DNA from: an uncultured Lachnospiraceae bacterium
GTDB lineage: Bacteria; Bacillota; Clostridia; Lachnospirales; Lachnospiraceae
NCBI GenBank assembly: GCA_910585625.1
Contig: CAJUFQ010000003.1
Location: forward strand, 67,801-131,800
Direction: 5' to 3'
Length of the DNA stretch: 64,000 nucleotides
In this document: positions 43,638 through 51,653 of the stretch, piece after piece
Layout: each line of letters begins with the position of its first letter
Position numbering within the stretch: position 1 is the stretch's first letter
Translations under genes and position numbers: made by a program
Notes under the pieces: model-generated
Database searches by the model: none
What the model saw: only the letters and a program-made list of their open reading frames with translations
What the model was told of the DNA's origin: nothing

Positions 43638-43654
43638 TCGATAAGGAAATTGTT

Positions 43655-43984
43655 ATGATTCAAGTAACGATTTTTGAAAACCAAGCGAAAGAGTACACTG
43701 CATTTCGCTGCATGGGACATGCAGGCTATGCCGTTTCTGGAGAAGATATCGTGTGCGCTGCCGTCTCCGCATTGGTCATCAATGCCATCAATTCCGTGGA
43801 ACAGCTTGTTTCCGATGGATTTGATTTAAATACCGAGCAAGAATGCGGCCTCATAGATTTTTCCCTGAGAGATGGGTATTCCCCGGAATCTCTGCTGTTA
43901 ATCCAATCGCTGGTTTTAGGCTTACAAGGAATACAAAAAAATTACGGAACTGAATATATGACGCTTATATTCAAGGAGGTGTAA
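43655..43984 (+). CDS. prp: Ribosomal-processing cysteine protease Prp
   Basis: Prp removes the N-terminal extension of ribosomal protein L27 in Firmicutes and some other bacteria. The 109-residue protein has the catalytic histidine H22 in GHAGYA and cysteine C34 in DIVCAAVS, at the same positions as in Staphylococcus aureus Prp. Its substrate, the leadered L27, is encoded immediately downstream. Confidence 0.96.
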   Translation: MIQVTIFENQAKEYTAFRCMGHAGYAVSGEDIVCAAVSALVINAINSVEQLVSDGFDLNTEQECGLIDFSLRDGYSPESLLLIQSLVLGLQGIQKNYGTEYMTLIFKEV

Positions 43985-43987
43985 GGC

Positions 43988-44278
43988 ATGTTGAATATGA
44001 ACCTTCAATTTTTTGCCCACAAGAAGGGAGTCGGCTCTACCAAGAACGGCAGGGATTCCGAGTCCAAGCGGCTGGGTGCGAAGAGGGCTGACGGACAGTT
44101 TGTCAAGGCTGGCAATATTTTATACAGACAGCGTGGCACAAAGATTCATCCGGGTGTGAATGTTGGAATCGGCGGCGATGATACCTTATATGCTAAGGTT
44201 GACGGCGTGTTACGGTTTGAAAGAAAAGGAAGAAGCAAAAAGCAGGCTTCCGTATATCCGGTGGCAAGCAACGAATAA
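43988..44278 (+). CDS. rpmA: 50S ribosomal protein bL27 with Prp-cleaved leader
   Basis: The 96-residue precursor starts MLNMNLQFFAHKKG. The LQFF-A site matches the Prp cleavage motif; removal gives the mature AHKKG start that reaches the peptidyl transferase centre. The rest is typical L27 (GSTKNGRDSESKRLG, RQRGTKIHPG). A strong AGGAGGTG lies before the ATG, overlapping the end of prp. Confidence 0.97.
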   Translation: MLNMNLQFFAHKKGVGSTKNGRDSESKRLGAKRADGQFVKAGNILYRQRGTKIHPGVNVGIGGDDTLYAKVDGVLRFERKGRSKKQASVYPVASNE

Positions 44279-44298
44279 GACAGTATCTAATACGACTG

Positions 44299-44332
44299 AT
44301 AGACTCGACTCAATAGCCGGGTCTATTCTTTT
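44299..44332 (+). terminator. Weak hairpin between rpmA and obgE
   Basis: ATAGACTCG at 44299-44307 pairs with CGGGTCTAT at 44318-44326 with one wobble pair and is followed by TCTTTT. It may be a partial terminator that lowers obgE expression relative to the ribosomal genes. Confidence 0.4.
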
Positions 44333-44347
44333 CATGAGGTAAATGAA

Positions 44348-45637
44348 ATGTTTGCAGACAATGCGAAAATTATTATAATATCGGGAAAAGGCGGCGACGG
44401 CCATGTCTCTTTCCGGCGGGAAAAATATGTTCCGAACGGTGGACCGGACGGCGGTGACGGCGGCCATGGCGGCAACTTGATTTTTGAAGTAGACGAAGGG
44501 CTCAACACGCTTGCAGATTTCCGCCACAGACGGAAATACGCAGCTGGTAACGGAGAAGAGGGCGGGAAGCGCAACTGCTCCGGGAAAAGAGGCGAAGATC
44601 TTATACTGAAAGTCCCTGCCGGGACGATTATCCGGGATGCTGCCACGGATCAGGTCATTGCAGATATGTCTGGTGAGAATACGAGGCAAGTTGTCCTGCG
44701 AGGTGGGAAAGGCGGGCTGGGCAACCAGCATTTCGCGACTGCTACAATGCAGGCACCGAAATATGCGCAGCCTGGGCAACCTGGCATTGAGCTTGAAGTC
44801 CGCCTGGAATTGAAAGTGATTGCAGACGTCGGGCTGGTAGGATTCCCTAACGTCGGGAAGTCCACGTTGCTTTCTAGGGTAAGCAACGCACGCCCCAAAA
44901 TTGCAAATTATCATTTTACCACATTGAACCCTAATCTAGGCGTCGTGGATTTAGACGGAGCCAGCGGATTTGTCATAGCGGACATTCCAGGGCTGATAGA
45001 AGGAGCTGCCGATGGCGTTGGGCTGGGACATGATTTCCTGCGTCATATTGAGCGGACGAAGGTGATGATTCACATTGTAGATGCCGCTTCTGTGGAAGGC
45101 AGGGATCCGATAGAGGATATCTATGCGATAAACAAGGAGTTGGAATCTTATAATCCAGAACTGCTTAAGAAGCCTCAGGTCATTGCCGCTAACAAGATTG
45201 ACGCTATTTATGATGAGTCAGAAAGCGCCATTCCGGCCCTTAAGAAAGAATTTGAGGCAAAGGGGATAGAGGTGTTCCCGATTTCTGCTGTCAGCGGGCA
45301 GGGAATAAAGGAACTGCTTTATCATGTACAAGATTTGTTGTCCAAGCTGGATGATACACCGATTGTTTACGAACAGGAATTCTACCCTGAAATGCTGGCG
45401 TTTACAGAAGAGGCCTATACGGTTGAATATGATGGCAAAGAGAATATGTATGTGGTAGAAGGGCCGAAAATTGAGAAAATGCTGGGCTATACGAATATCG
45501 ACTCAGAGAAAGGCTTTCTCTTTTTCCAGAAATTCCTCCGCGAGCAGGGTATCCTTGAAAAACTGGAAGAACTTGGAATTTCTGAGGGAGACACGGTTCG
45601 TATGTATGGGTTGCAGTTTGATTATTACAAAAACTGA
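44348..45637 (+). CDS. obgE: GTPase Obg/CgtA
   Basis: Obg is an essential GTPase that helps mature the 50S subunit and responds to stress. The 429-residue protein has the glycine-rich N-terminal OBG fold (GGPDGGDGGHGGN), a G domain with the P-loop GFPNVGKST near 166, the DIPGLIEGA switch and the NKID motif, and a C-terminal OCT domain (about 350-429). The position after rpmA is conserved across bacteria. Confidence 0.97.
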   Translation: MFADNAKIIIISGKGGDGHVSFRREKYVPNGGPDGGDGGHGGNLIFEVDEGLNTLADFRHRRKYAAGNGEEGGKRNCSGKRGEDLILKVPAGTIIRDAATDQVIADMSGENTRQVVLRGGKGGLGNQHFATATMQAPKYAQPGQPGIELEVRLELKVIADVGLVGFPNVGKSTLLSRVSNARPKIANYHFTTLNPNLGVVDLDGASGFVIADIPGLIEGAADGVGLGHDFLRHIERTKVMIHIVDAASVEGRDPIEDIYAINKELESYNPELLKKPQVIAANKIDAIYDESESAIPALKKEFEAKGIEVFPISAVSGQGIKELLYHVQDLLSKLDDTPIVYEQEFYPEMLAFTEEAYTVEYDGKENMYVVEGPKIEKMLGYTNIDSEKGFLFFQKFLREQGILEKLEELGISEGDTVRMYGLQFDYYKN

Positions 45638-45774
45638 TTGTACAATCAATAATGTAGCAGATGACGCAAGCAATAAATAAAGCAGATAGTGCAAACAATA
45701 GCAAAGATAATATAAGCAATAACAAACGTATATTGCGGCAGAGGTAGTGCAAAATACTTACAGAAAGGAAATAT
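45635..45774. other. A-rich obgE-yhbY spacer with a stop-codon palindrome
   Basis: TGATTGTACAATCA at 45635-45648 is a perfect palindrome containing the obgE stop TGA. The rest of the 137-base spacer is A-rich and made of loosely repeated GCAA-CAATAA-like words, including a second CAATAA-type unit near 45712. No gene or clear promoter is seen in it. Confidence 0.4.
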
Positions 45775-45777
45775 GTG

Positions 45778-46068
45778 ATGACAAGCAAACAACGTGCTTA
45801 TTTAAAGAGCCTTGCCGGCAGCATTACGCCGATTCTCCAAGTGGGTAAGTCAAGCCTGACGCCGGAAATCGTGATTGCGGCGGACGAGGCCCTTGAGAAG
45901 AGAGAATTGATTAAGATTTCCGTATTGAAAAACTGCTTTGACGAACCGAATGAGCTGGCAGATACAATCGCGGACAGGACACATTCACAGGTCGTCCAGG
46001 TAATTGGAAAGAAGATTGTTCTGTATCGTCAGGCAAAGAACAACCCCAAAATCCAGCTGCCAAAATAG
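45778..46068 (+). CDS. yhbY: YhbY-family RNA-binding protein
   Basis: The 96-residue CRM-domain protein has the family pattern LTPEIVIAADEALEKRELIKI with SVLKNCFDEP and ends with VVQVIGKKIVLYRQ. It associates with pre-50S ribosomal subunits and contributes to ribosome assembly. The ATG at 45778 is nine bases from AAAGGA. The obgE-yhbY-nadD order is common in Firmicutes. Confidence 0.93.
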   Translation: MTSKQRAYLKSLAGSITPILQVGKSSLTPEIVIAADEALEKRELIKISVLKNCFDEPNELADTIADRTHSQVVQVIGKKIVLYRQAKNNPKIQLPK

Positions 46069-46184
46069 CGAAGCCTCCGATGTGGAAGCGGCTGCTATCC
46101 ATTGGTCAGTGAAAGAAGCTGGCTCGTGATATAAGAAAATAATATCAAGATTAAATTTTTACAAACAAGGCGAAGGATGCAGCT

Positions 46185-46820
46185 ATGGAGATTAACAGGC
46201 ATAGAGACAATACAAACCGGCGGATTGGCATTATGGGGGGCGCTTTCAATCCCATCCATTATGGGCATTTAATGATTGCGGAGAATGCCCGGGAGCAATT
46301 TTCCTTAGAACAGGTACTGTTTGTTCCGACAGGACGTTCCCCGCTGAAACATAAACAACAGGTTACTGATAAAGTTCACAGATGCGCTATGGTAAATCTG
46401 GCAATCTCGGACAACCCTTGGTTTGCTTTAGATAAGGTCGAGATAAATTCCCCTGAAATCAGCTATACATTCCTTACAGTCGAGAAATTAAAGGAATATT
46501 TTATATCTTCGGAACTGTTTTTTATTTTAGGTGCAGACTCATTGTTTGATTTTGAATCCTGGCGGAGCCCGGAATTGATTCTTAAAAATTGCAGTATCCT
46601 GGCTGCATACCGGGAACATCAAAGACAGGAGGAATTCTTCGAGCAGATTGCATATTTGAATGAAAAATATCCTCAGAAGTTCTGTCCATTAGACACCCCC
46701 AATTTGGAAGTCTCCTCCCAGGAAATCCGCCAGAGAGTGAACGAGGGGAGAAGCATCCGCTATTTAGTCCCAGAAGCAGTGGAAACTTACATAAGAGATA
46801 ACAAGTTATATTTAGATTAA
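46185..46820 (+). CDS. nadD: Nicotinate-nucleotide adenylyltransferase
   Basis: NadD makes deamido-NAD from nicotinate mononucleotide and ATP. The 211-residue protein has the nucleotidyltransferase motif GGAFNPIHYGH at 18-28 and the ISSTE-like motif VSSQEIRQRV near the C-terminus. The 13-residue hydrophilic extension before the conserved start is somewhat long. It is followed by yqeK and rsfS, the usual order. Confidence 0.96.
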   Translation: MEINRHRDNTNRRIGIMGGAFNPIHYGHLMIAENAREQFSLEQVLFVPTGRSPLKHKQQVTDKVHRCAMVNLAISDNPWFALDKVEINSPEISYTFLTVEKLKEYFISSELFFILGADSLFDFESWRSPELILKNCSILAAYREHQRQEEFFEQIAYLNEKYPQKFCPLDTPNLEVSSQEIRQRVNEGRSIRYLVPEAVETYIRDNKLYLD

Positions 46821-46844
46821 AAGAAAAGGGGATGTTCTGAGAAG

Positions 46845-47417
46845 ATGACACGAAAAAAAATAGAAAAGAAACTGAGAAAAAACCTGGACAAGGAGCGGTT
46901 CCGGCATACGGTGGGCGTCATGTATACAGCAGCCGCTTTGGCCATGGCCCACCAGTCAGACATGGAACAGGCAATGTACGCAGGGCTTCTTCATGACTGC
47001 GCAAAGTGCATTCCTAATGGAGAGAAACTGCAGCTGTGTGAAGAATATGGGATACCTGTCCGCAGTTCGGAGCGAAGATGTCCATTTCTGCTTCATGCGA
47101 AACTCGGCGCATATTTTGCTAAGCATAAGTTTAAGGTAGATGACCCGGAAATCCTGCAGGCAATCGAATTGCATACGACTGGTAAAGCAGGAATGGGGAC
47201 TTTAGACAAAATCATATATATTGCAGATTACATTGAGCCCAACCGTAAAGAAGCCCCTAATCTTCCGGAAATACGCAAGCTTGCATTTGAAGATTTAGAC
47301 AGAGCTATGCTGCAGATTCTTGGTGACACTCTGGACTATCTAAAGGAAAAGGGCGGAGAGCAAGATTCCATGACATTACAAGCATATGAGTATTTTCATG
47401 ATAAGTTAACCCCCTGA
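46845..47417 (+). CDS. yqeK: YqeK-family HD-domain diadenosine tetraphosphate hydrolase
   Basis: The 190-residue protein has the HD metal site: H21 in RFRHTVGV, H50-D51 in LLHDCAK, LHTTGK and IADYIEPNR. Members split Ap4A symmetrically to two ADP and so control alarmone levels. The position between nadD and rsfS is conserved. Confidence 0.94.
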   Translation: MTRKKIEKKLRKNLDKERFRHTVGVMYTAAALAMAHQSDMEQAMYAGLLHDCAKCIPNGEKLQLCEEYGIPVRSSERRCPFLLHAKLGAYFAKHKFKVDDPEILQAIELHTTGKAGMGTLDKIIYIADYIEPNRKEAPNLPEIRKLAFEDLDRAMLQILGDTLDYLKEKGGEQDSMTLQAYEYFHDKLTP

Positions 47418-47450
47418 ACCTATGAAATTTATTAAAAGGAGAGGAACATT

Positions 47451-47813
47451 ATGGATATTTCACGTGAAATGGCTAAAGCTGCATGCCATGCGTTAAGCGA
47501 AAAGAAAGCCGAGGACTTACGAGTAATAGATATCAGCGAAATTTCCCCGCTGGCAGACTATTTCATCATTGCGACCGGAGCGAACAATAACCAGCTTCAG
47601 GCAATGGTGGACGCCGTGGACGAAGCCCTTACAAAAGCGGGCCATACTGTCAGGCAGATAGAAGGAAACCGCAATTCCAGCTGGATTCTGATGGACTACA
47701 GTGACATTATCGTCCATATTTTTTCTAAGGAAGACCGCCTGTTCTACAATTTGGAAAAGATATGGACGGACGGCAAAAGAATAGAAACGGACGAACTGTT
47801 AAAGGATGCGTAA
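47451..47813 (+). CDS. rsfS: Ribosomal silencing factor RsfS
   Basis: RsfS binds L14 and blocks subunit joining when nutrients are scarce. The 120-residue protein has the family pattern KAEDLRVIDISEISPLADYFII, with ATGANNNQLQAMVDAV and EGNRNSSWILMDYSDIIVHIF. AGGAG lies before the ATG. A perfect hairpin overlaps its stop codon. Confidence 0.96.
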   Translation: MDISREMAKAACHALSEKKAEDLRVIDISEISPLADYFIIATGANNNQLQAMVDAVDEALTKAGHTVRQIEGNRNSSWILMDYSDIIVHIFSKEDRLFYNLEKIWTDGKRIETDELLKDA

Positions 47814-47825
47814 GCATCCTTTAAC
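47798..47825 (+). terminator. Hairpin overlapping the rsfS stop codon
   Basis: GTTAAAGGATGC at 47798-47809 is fully complementary to 47814-47825 with a GTAA loop that contains most of the stop codon. No T-run follows. It lies 37 bases from the convergent lexA stop. Confidence 0.55.
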
Positions 47826-47862
47826 ATTGCCCGTCGCATTTCATATGTGAAACCGGCATTCC

Positions 47863-48480
47863 TTATTTAAAAAACCGAAATACGCCAAAAACCTTGCCTA
47901 GAACGGCACAATCATCTACTATAATCGGTTCCATGTTGTCATTCTCAGGCTGCAGACGGTAATGGTCGCCTTCTTTATAGAAGGTCTTCACCGTAGCAGA
48001 CTCTTCTACAAGCGCAACCACCATATCACCATCAGAAGCAGTGGACTGCCTCTGTACAAGAATATTATCCCCATCGAAAATGCCTGCATTAATCATACTC
48101 TCACCTTTGACCTTAAGCATGAATGCCTCTTCATTCGGCATATATTCTGCAGGGATGGGGAAATAAGATTCTATATTCTCTACCGCCAGCAGAGGCTCTC
48201 CGGCTGCGACACGCCCGAGAAGCGGGACATTCACTACCTCCCTGCGGCTTAAGTTAAATGTATCGTCAATAATTTCAATAGCCCGTGGCTTTGTGGGATC
48301 TCTGCGGATATATCCATTTTTCTCTAGTGTCTCCAAGTGTGAATGGACAGAAGATGTGGACTTTAAATGGACAGCCTCGCAAATGTCTCTTACAGAAGGC
48401 GGATATCCCCTATTCAGAATCTCACTCTTAATATATTCAAGAATCTCCTTCTGTTTATCACTAATCTTACCATATGCCAT
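47863..48480 (-). CDS. lexA: SOS repressor LexA
   Basis: LexA represses DNA-damage genes and cleaves itself when RecA filaments form. The 205-residue protein has a winged helix N-terminal domain (residues 1-70, GYPPSVRDICEAVHLKS), the cleavage site A93-G94 in RVAAGEP, and the Ser-Lys dyad S128 (GESMINAG) and K165. GGAGGT lies before the ATG. It is divergent from yneA, as in Bacillus, and one of the shared SOS boxes covers its own -35. Confidence 0.97.
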   Translation of the reverse strand: MAYGKISDKQKEILEYIKSEILNRGYPPSVRDICEAVHLKSTSSVHSHLETLEKNGYIRRDPTKPRAIEIIDDTFNLSRREVVNVPLLGRVAAGEPLLAVENIESYFPIPAEYMPNEEAFMLKVKGESMINAGIFDGDNILVQRQSTASDGDMVVALVEESATVKTFYKEGDHYRLQPENDNMEPIIVDDCAVLGKVFGVFRFFK

Positions 48481-48542
48481 ATAATCCTACCTCCCATATA
48501 ATCCGTGCCAAGTATTTGGACAGAATTAGTTTTATATAGTAA

Positions 48543-48571
48543 ATGATACCACATCTTTTGCTAAAATGCAA
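48543..48571 (-). promoter_or_regulatory. Promoter of lexA
   Basis: On the minus strand TTGCAT (48566-48571) and TATCAT (48543-48548) have a 17-base spacer, about 63 bases before the lexA start. The upstream edge overlaps an SOS-box-like sequence (48569-48582). Confidence 0.6.
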
Positions 48572-48663
48572 ACACATATTCCGAAAATTTGTTCTATTTT
48601 TCTTGACAAATATATGTTCGCACTTTATAATCTATATAAACGAATGTTCGGAAAATATGTTTG
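48569..48663. promoter_or_regulatory. Cluster of LexA-binding (SOS box) candidates
   Basis: Five 14-base sites resemble the Gram-positive SOS box CGAACATATGTTCG: 48569-48582 (minus orientation, at the lexA -35), 48582-48595, 48607-48620, 48637-48650 and 48650-48663. The best, CAAATATATGTTCG at 48607-48620, lies between the -35 and -10 of yneA, an ideal place for repression. The others have two to four deviations in the ten key positions. Confidence 0.7.
48603..48631 (+). promoter_or_regulatory. Promoter of yneA
   Basis: A consensus TTGACA at 48603-48608, a 17-base spacer and TATAAT at 48626-48631. An SOS box overlaps the whole spacer, so the strong promoter should be silent until LexA is cleaved. 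Confidence 0.8.
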
Positions 48664-48693
48664 GGGAAAGGGAAGGTTTTATTCCCGCGAGCA

Positions 48694-48733
48694 ATTCACC
48701 AAGCATCCACGCTTGCGTGGATGTTTGGCGAAT
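48694..48733 (+). promoter_or_regulatory. Long hairpin in the yneA leader
   Basis: 48694-48711 pairs with 48716-48733: 18 positions with one A-C mismatch and one wobble pair around a CTTG loop. The core CATCCACG/CGTGGATG is perfect. It lies between the promoter and the ribosome site, in the 130-base leader, with no T-run after it. It could be a leader control element or one copy of a dispersed palindromic repeat. Confidence 0.6.
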
Positions 48734-48769
48734 GCCGCAGGGTATTTGACTAAGAAGGAGGAGGTTTTT

Positions 48770-49108
48770 ATGATATGCAGAAGGTATCATCTGTCTTTGC
48801 AGGGGCTTATAAAGAATCTGACGGTAGCCGCCGTCCTGGCAGTTACGGTCTTCGTGCTGATTGGGATAAGCTCTTTGGTGGGGAGCAGCTCTGAAGCTTC
48901 GGAAGACAAACGCTACAAGTATTATACCAGCGTGGAAATCCGCAATGGGGATACACTCTGGGACATCGCATCTGAACACATGACAGGAGAGTACAGAAGC
49001 CTGCAGGAATATGTGGGAGAAATCAAAGCGCTCAACGGCTTGCAAAGCGACAGCATCCGTTCCGGGCAGTCCCTTGTCATACCATATTATTCCACAGAAT
49101 TGAAATAG
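48770..49108 (+). CDS. yneA: YneA-like SOS-induced cell division suppressor (LysM protein)
   Basis: The 112-residue protein has a membrane anchor (about residues 17-38), a short linker and one LysM domain (51-107: RNGDTLWDIASEHM, then SIRSGQSLVIPYY). That plan, the size, and the location divergent from lexA behind an SOS-controlled promoter match Bacillus YneA, which delays septation during DNA damage and is rapidly lost from the wall. The ATG at 48770 follows AAGGAGGAGG. The function is inferred from this context. Confidence 0.85.
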   Translation: MICRRYHLSLQGLIKNLTVAAVLAVTVFVLIGISSLVGSSSEASEDKRYKYYTSVEIRNGDTLWDIASEHMTGEYRSLQEYVGEIKALNGLQSDSIRSGQSLVIPYYSTELK

Positions 49109-49134
49109 TGCGGCATTTTTAAGCAGGGTTCTTA

Positions 49135-49163
49135 TTGTCTTTTTCGTTAAATGATTTTATAAT
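49135..49163 (+). promoter_or_regulatory. Promoter of the plsC-dtd pair
   Basis: TTGTCT at 49135-49140, a 17-base spacer and TATAAT at 49158-49163, 42 bases before the plsC start codon. Confidence 0.65.
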
Positions 49164-49205
49164 ATAGCATAGGAGAAAAGGCAGAGTTACCATGGGAGAT
49201 AAAAA

Positions 49206-49916
49206 ATGTTTAAACTATTTTATGTGATATTCATGAATTTGTTTCGGGCGCCTTATATGATTCCCAAGATGAGGCATCAGGCAAACCATCCTGAGAAATA
49301 TTCTGAGAAAAAACGGTACGCACTCGTCTGTCATGCAATAACCTTGATGAAGCGTACAGGGAGGATTTATACAAAGGTGTATGGCGAGGAGAATCTGCCC
49401 AAAGAGGGAGGGTACATCATGTACCCTAACCACCAGGGGAAGTACGATGCATTGGGAATCATCATAACACATAAGCCGCCATGTTCCTTCGTGATGGATA
49501 AGAGAAAGTCTAAGATGATTCTGGTAGATGAGATTGTGGATTTAGTGCAGGCCAAACGCTTGGACCGTAATGATGTCCGCCAGGCAATTACCGTATTGGA
49601 TGAAGTGGCAGAAGAAGTAAAAATGGGGCGCAGATATATCATATTCCCAGAAGGAGGCTACATGTTCAATAACAAAAACAAGATGGCTCCCTTCAAGGCT
49701 GGATGTTTTAAATGCGCTCTGAAATCAAAGGCCCCCATTGTCCCAGTGGCATTAATTGATTCCTTTAAGGTATTTAACAGCTTTACCTTGGGGAAAGTCA
49801 CTACTCAGGTGCATTATCTGAAACCGTTGCTCTATGAAGAATATAAGAATCTTAAGACCGTTGAAATCGCGAAGATTGTTCAGGAAAGGATACGTGAGGT
49901 GATAGATAACATATGA
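49206..49916 (+). CDS. plsC: 1-acyl-sn-glycerol-3-phosphate acyltransferase (PlsC family)
   Basis: PlsC-family enzymes add the second acyl chain in phosphatidic acid synthesis at the membrane. The 236-residue protein has the HX4D catalytic motif as N75-H76 to D81 (NHQGKYD), the FPEGGYM motif and an IVPVALIDSF block. The first 20 residues may anchor it to the membrane. GGGAG sits seven bases before the ATG. It overlaps dtd by ATGA. Confidence 0.92.
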   Translation: MFKLFYVIFMNLFRAPYMIPKMRHQANHPEKYSEKKRYALVCHAITLMKRTGRIYTKVYGEENLPKEGGYIMYPNHQGKYDALGIIITHKPPCSFVMDKRKSKMILVDEIVDLVQAKRLDRNDVRQAITVLDEVAEEVKMGRRYIIFPEGGYMFNNKNKMAPFKAGCFKCALKSKAPIVPVALIDSFKVFNSFTLGKVTTQVHYLKPLLYEEYKNLKTVEIAKIVQERIREVIDNI

Positions 49917-50362
49917 GATTTTTGATTCAGCGCGTGAACCACGCCAATGTACAAGTTGATTCACAAATTATCGGGCAAATCCGCAAAGGATTTCTGGTGT
50001 TTATCGGCGTCAGCCAGGAAGATACGCAGGAAATTGCAGATAAGATGGTTCGTAAACTTATAGGGATGAGGATTTTTGAGGATGAAAACGGCAAGACAAA
50101 TCTGTCCCTTGCAGATGTGTCCGGCGAATTGTTATTAATTTCACAATTTACGCTCTATGCAGACTGCCGCAAAGGAAACCGGCCTTCATTCATTAAAGCC
50201 GGGGATCCGGATTCAGCGAACAAATTATATGAATATATTATTTCTGAATGCCAGAAAAAAATTTCTGTCGTGCAGACTGGTTCTTTTGGTGCCGATATGA
50301 AAATTTCCTTATTAAATGATGGGCCGTTTACCATCATGTTGGATTCAGATGAGTTATTCTAA
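49913..50362 (+). CDS. dtd: D-aminoacyl-tRNA deacylase
   Basis: Dtd removes D-amino acids, and also glycine mischarged on tRNA-Ala, from tRNA. The 149-residue protein has the SQFTLYAD active-site motif and the GPFTIMLDS motif (the family's Gly-cisPro loop reads GPF here rather than GPVT). It overlaps plsC by four bases. Confidence 0.96.
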   Translation: MRFLIQRVNHANVQVDSQIIGQIRKGFLVFIGVSQEDTQEIADKMVRKLIGMRIFEDENGKTNLSLADVSGELLLISQFTLYADCRKGNRPSFIKAGDPDSANKLYEYIISECQKKISVVQTGSFGADMKISLLNDGPFTIMLDSDELF

Positions 50363-50407
50363 ACAGTCCGGCATTTTTGAGGATAGGGCATGTTGGGCAT
50401 TGCACTG

Positions 50408-50443
50408 TATCAGTTCGCGAAATGTTGATTTTACGAACTGATA
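50408..50443. repeat. 10-bp inverted repeat in the dtd-xer spacer
   Basis: TATCAGTTCG at 50408-50417 and CGAACTGATA at 50434-50443 are exact complements separated by 16 bases. They lie 46 bases after dtd and about 50 bases before the promoter of the recombinase gene, with no T-run. The site could be an operator, a weak terminator, or a recombinase binding site; nothing in the sequence decides. Confidence 0.5.
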
Positions 50444-50490
50444 GGGCAAATTGTCATTTCAGGATTGATTTTTCAGGAATGCTTATCTGC

Positions 50491-50519
50491 TTTACACCGC
50501 AACCGTGGTTTGTTATAAT
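50491..50519 (+). promoter_or_regulatory. Promoter of the Xer-type recombinase gene
   Basis: TTTACA at 50491-50496, 17 bases, and TATAAT at 50514-50519 with an upstream TGT giving an extended -10; the start codon is 75 bases further on. Confidence 0.7.
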
Positions 50520-50594
50520 AATTTTTAAGAACTAACGAAATCTCAGAAACAAACTTATTGTATTATTTATTTGGTGGGATAAAGGAGAACCCAA

Positions 50595-51653
50595 ATGGAT
50601 TATGTGGAACAAATCAATCTAGAAAACAAACGGAAACTGCAGATTTTATTGAAAGAATTGCCAAAATTCTGCAATGATTTTTTTCGTTACCTGGATACCA
50701 GGAATACTTCATCCAGGACAAGGCTGTCTTATGCCTATGATATGCGCCTATTTTTCGAGTTTATTCAGGAAAATAATCCCATCTATGGAAAAATGGATAT
50801 GCATGACATTCCGTTAAAAGTCCTTGACGAAATGACCCCCGTCGACATTGAGGAATATCTGGCTTACCTCTCATATTATGAAAAAAAGTCTGGGCAGGCG
50901 GTGACGAACGGCGAAAAGGGGAAATCCCGGAAGCTTTCAGCTATCCGTACAATGTACAATTATTATTTTAAAAAAGAATTCATAAAAACAAACGCGCCTT
51001 CCATGATAGAGACACCAAAAAAACACAAAGACAATATCATACGTCTGGATAAAGATGAAGTTGCAGAACTGATTGCCACCGTGGAAAATGGTAGTTCCCT
51101 GACTGCCAGGCAGCTTGCGGCACACCAGAAGACGAAATACCGCGACATTGCAATCCTCATATTGCTCCTGGGAACTGGTATCCGAGTGTCAGAATGCGTA
51201 GGGCTGGATGTTTTGGATGTCAGCTTCAAAAATAACAGCATGCGTGTCGTGCGCAAAGGAGGGAACGAATCTACCGTCTATTTTGGCGCGGAAGTGGCCG
51301 GAGCCCTCTTAGATTATTTGGAACTTGAACGCCCGCGGCTGGCCGAAAAAGCCCTTCCAGGGCAGGAAGATGCCTTCTTCCTCTCTCTGAAATACAGCCG
51401 CCTGACGACGCGTGCAGTAGAAAAGCTTGTCAAGAAATATACGGATGCCGCGAACATCACGAAAAAAATAACGCCCCACAAACTGCGCAGTACTTATGGG
51501 ACAAACCTTTATAAAGAGACTGGTGACATCTATCTGGTTGCAGACGCTCTCGGACATAAAAGCGTAGAAACCACCCGCCAGCACTATGCTGCTATCGATG
51601 ATGAACGCAGGAAGCTGGCTGGCAAATTCTCAGGTAGCATCTTCCACGAATAG
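50595..51653 (+). CDS. Xer-type tyrosine recombinase
   Basis: The 352-residue protein has an N-terminal SAM-like DNA-binding domain (20-145) and a C-terminal catalytic domain with the complete residue set: R197 (GTGIRVSE), K221 (RKGGNES), H295 and R298 (HKLRST), H321 (LGHKS) and Y331 (RQHYAA). The set matches XerC/XerD-like enzymes that resolve chromosome dimers. No phage, transposon or att site is around it, and it sits among housekeeping genes near lexA, so I read it as a chromosomal Xer paralogue rather than an integrase. Length is somewhat above the XerC average of 300. Confidence 0.88.
   Translation: MDYVEQINLENKRKLQILLKELPKFCNDFFRYLDTRNTSSRTRLSYAYDMRLFFEFIQENNPIYGKMDMHDIPLKVLDEMTPVDIEEYLAYLSYYEKKSGQAVTNGEKGKSRKLSAIRTMYNYYFKKEFIKTNAPSMIETPKKHKDNIIRLDKDEVAELIATVENGSSLTARQLAAHQKTKYRDIAILILLLGTGIRVSECVGLDVLDVSFKNNSMRVVRKGGNESTVYFGAEVAGALLDYLELERPRLAEKALPGQEDAFFLSLKYSRLTTRAVEKLVKKYTDAANITKKITPHKLRSTYGTNLYKETGDIYLVADALGHKSVETTRQHYAAIDDERRKLAGKFSGSIFHE

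Noticed and set aside
50595..51653. Integrase of a mobile element
   Set aside because: No tRNA target, att duplication, phage or conjugation gene is found, and the neighbours are housekeeping genes; a chromosomal Xer role fits better.
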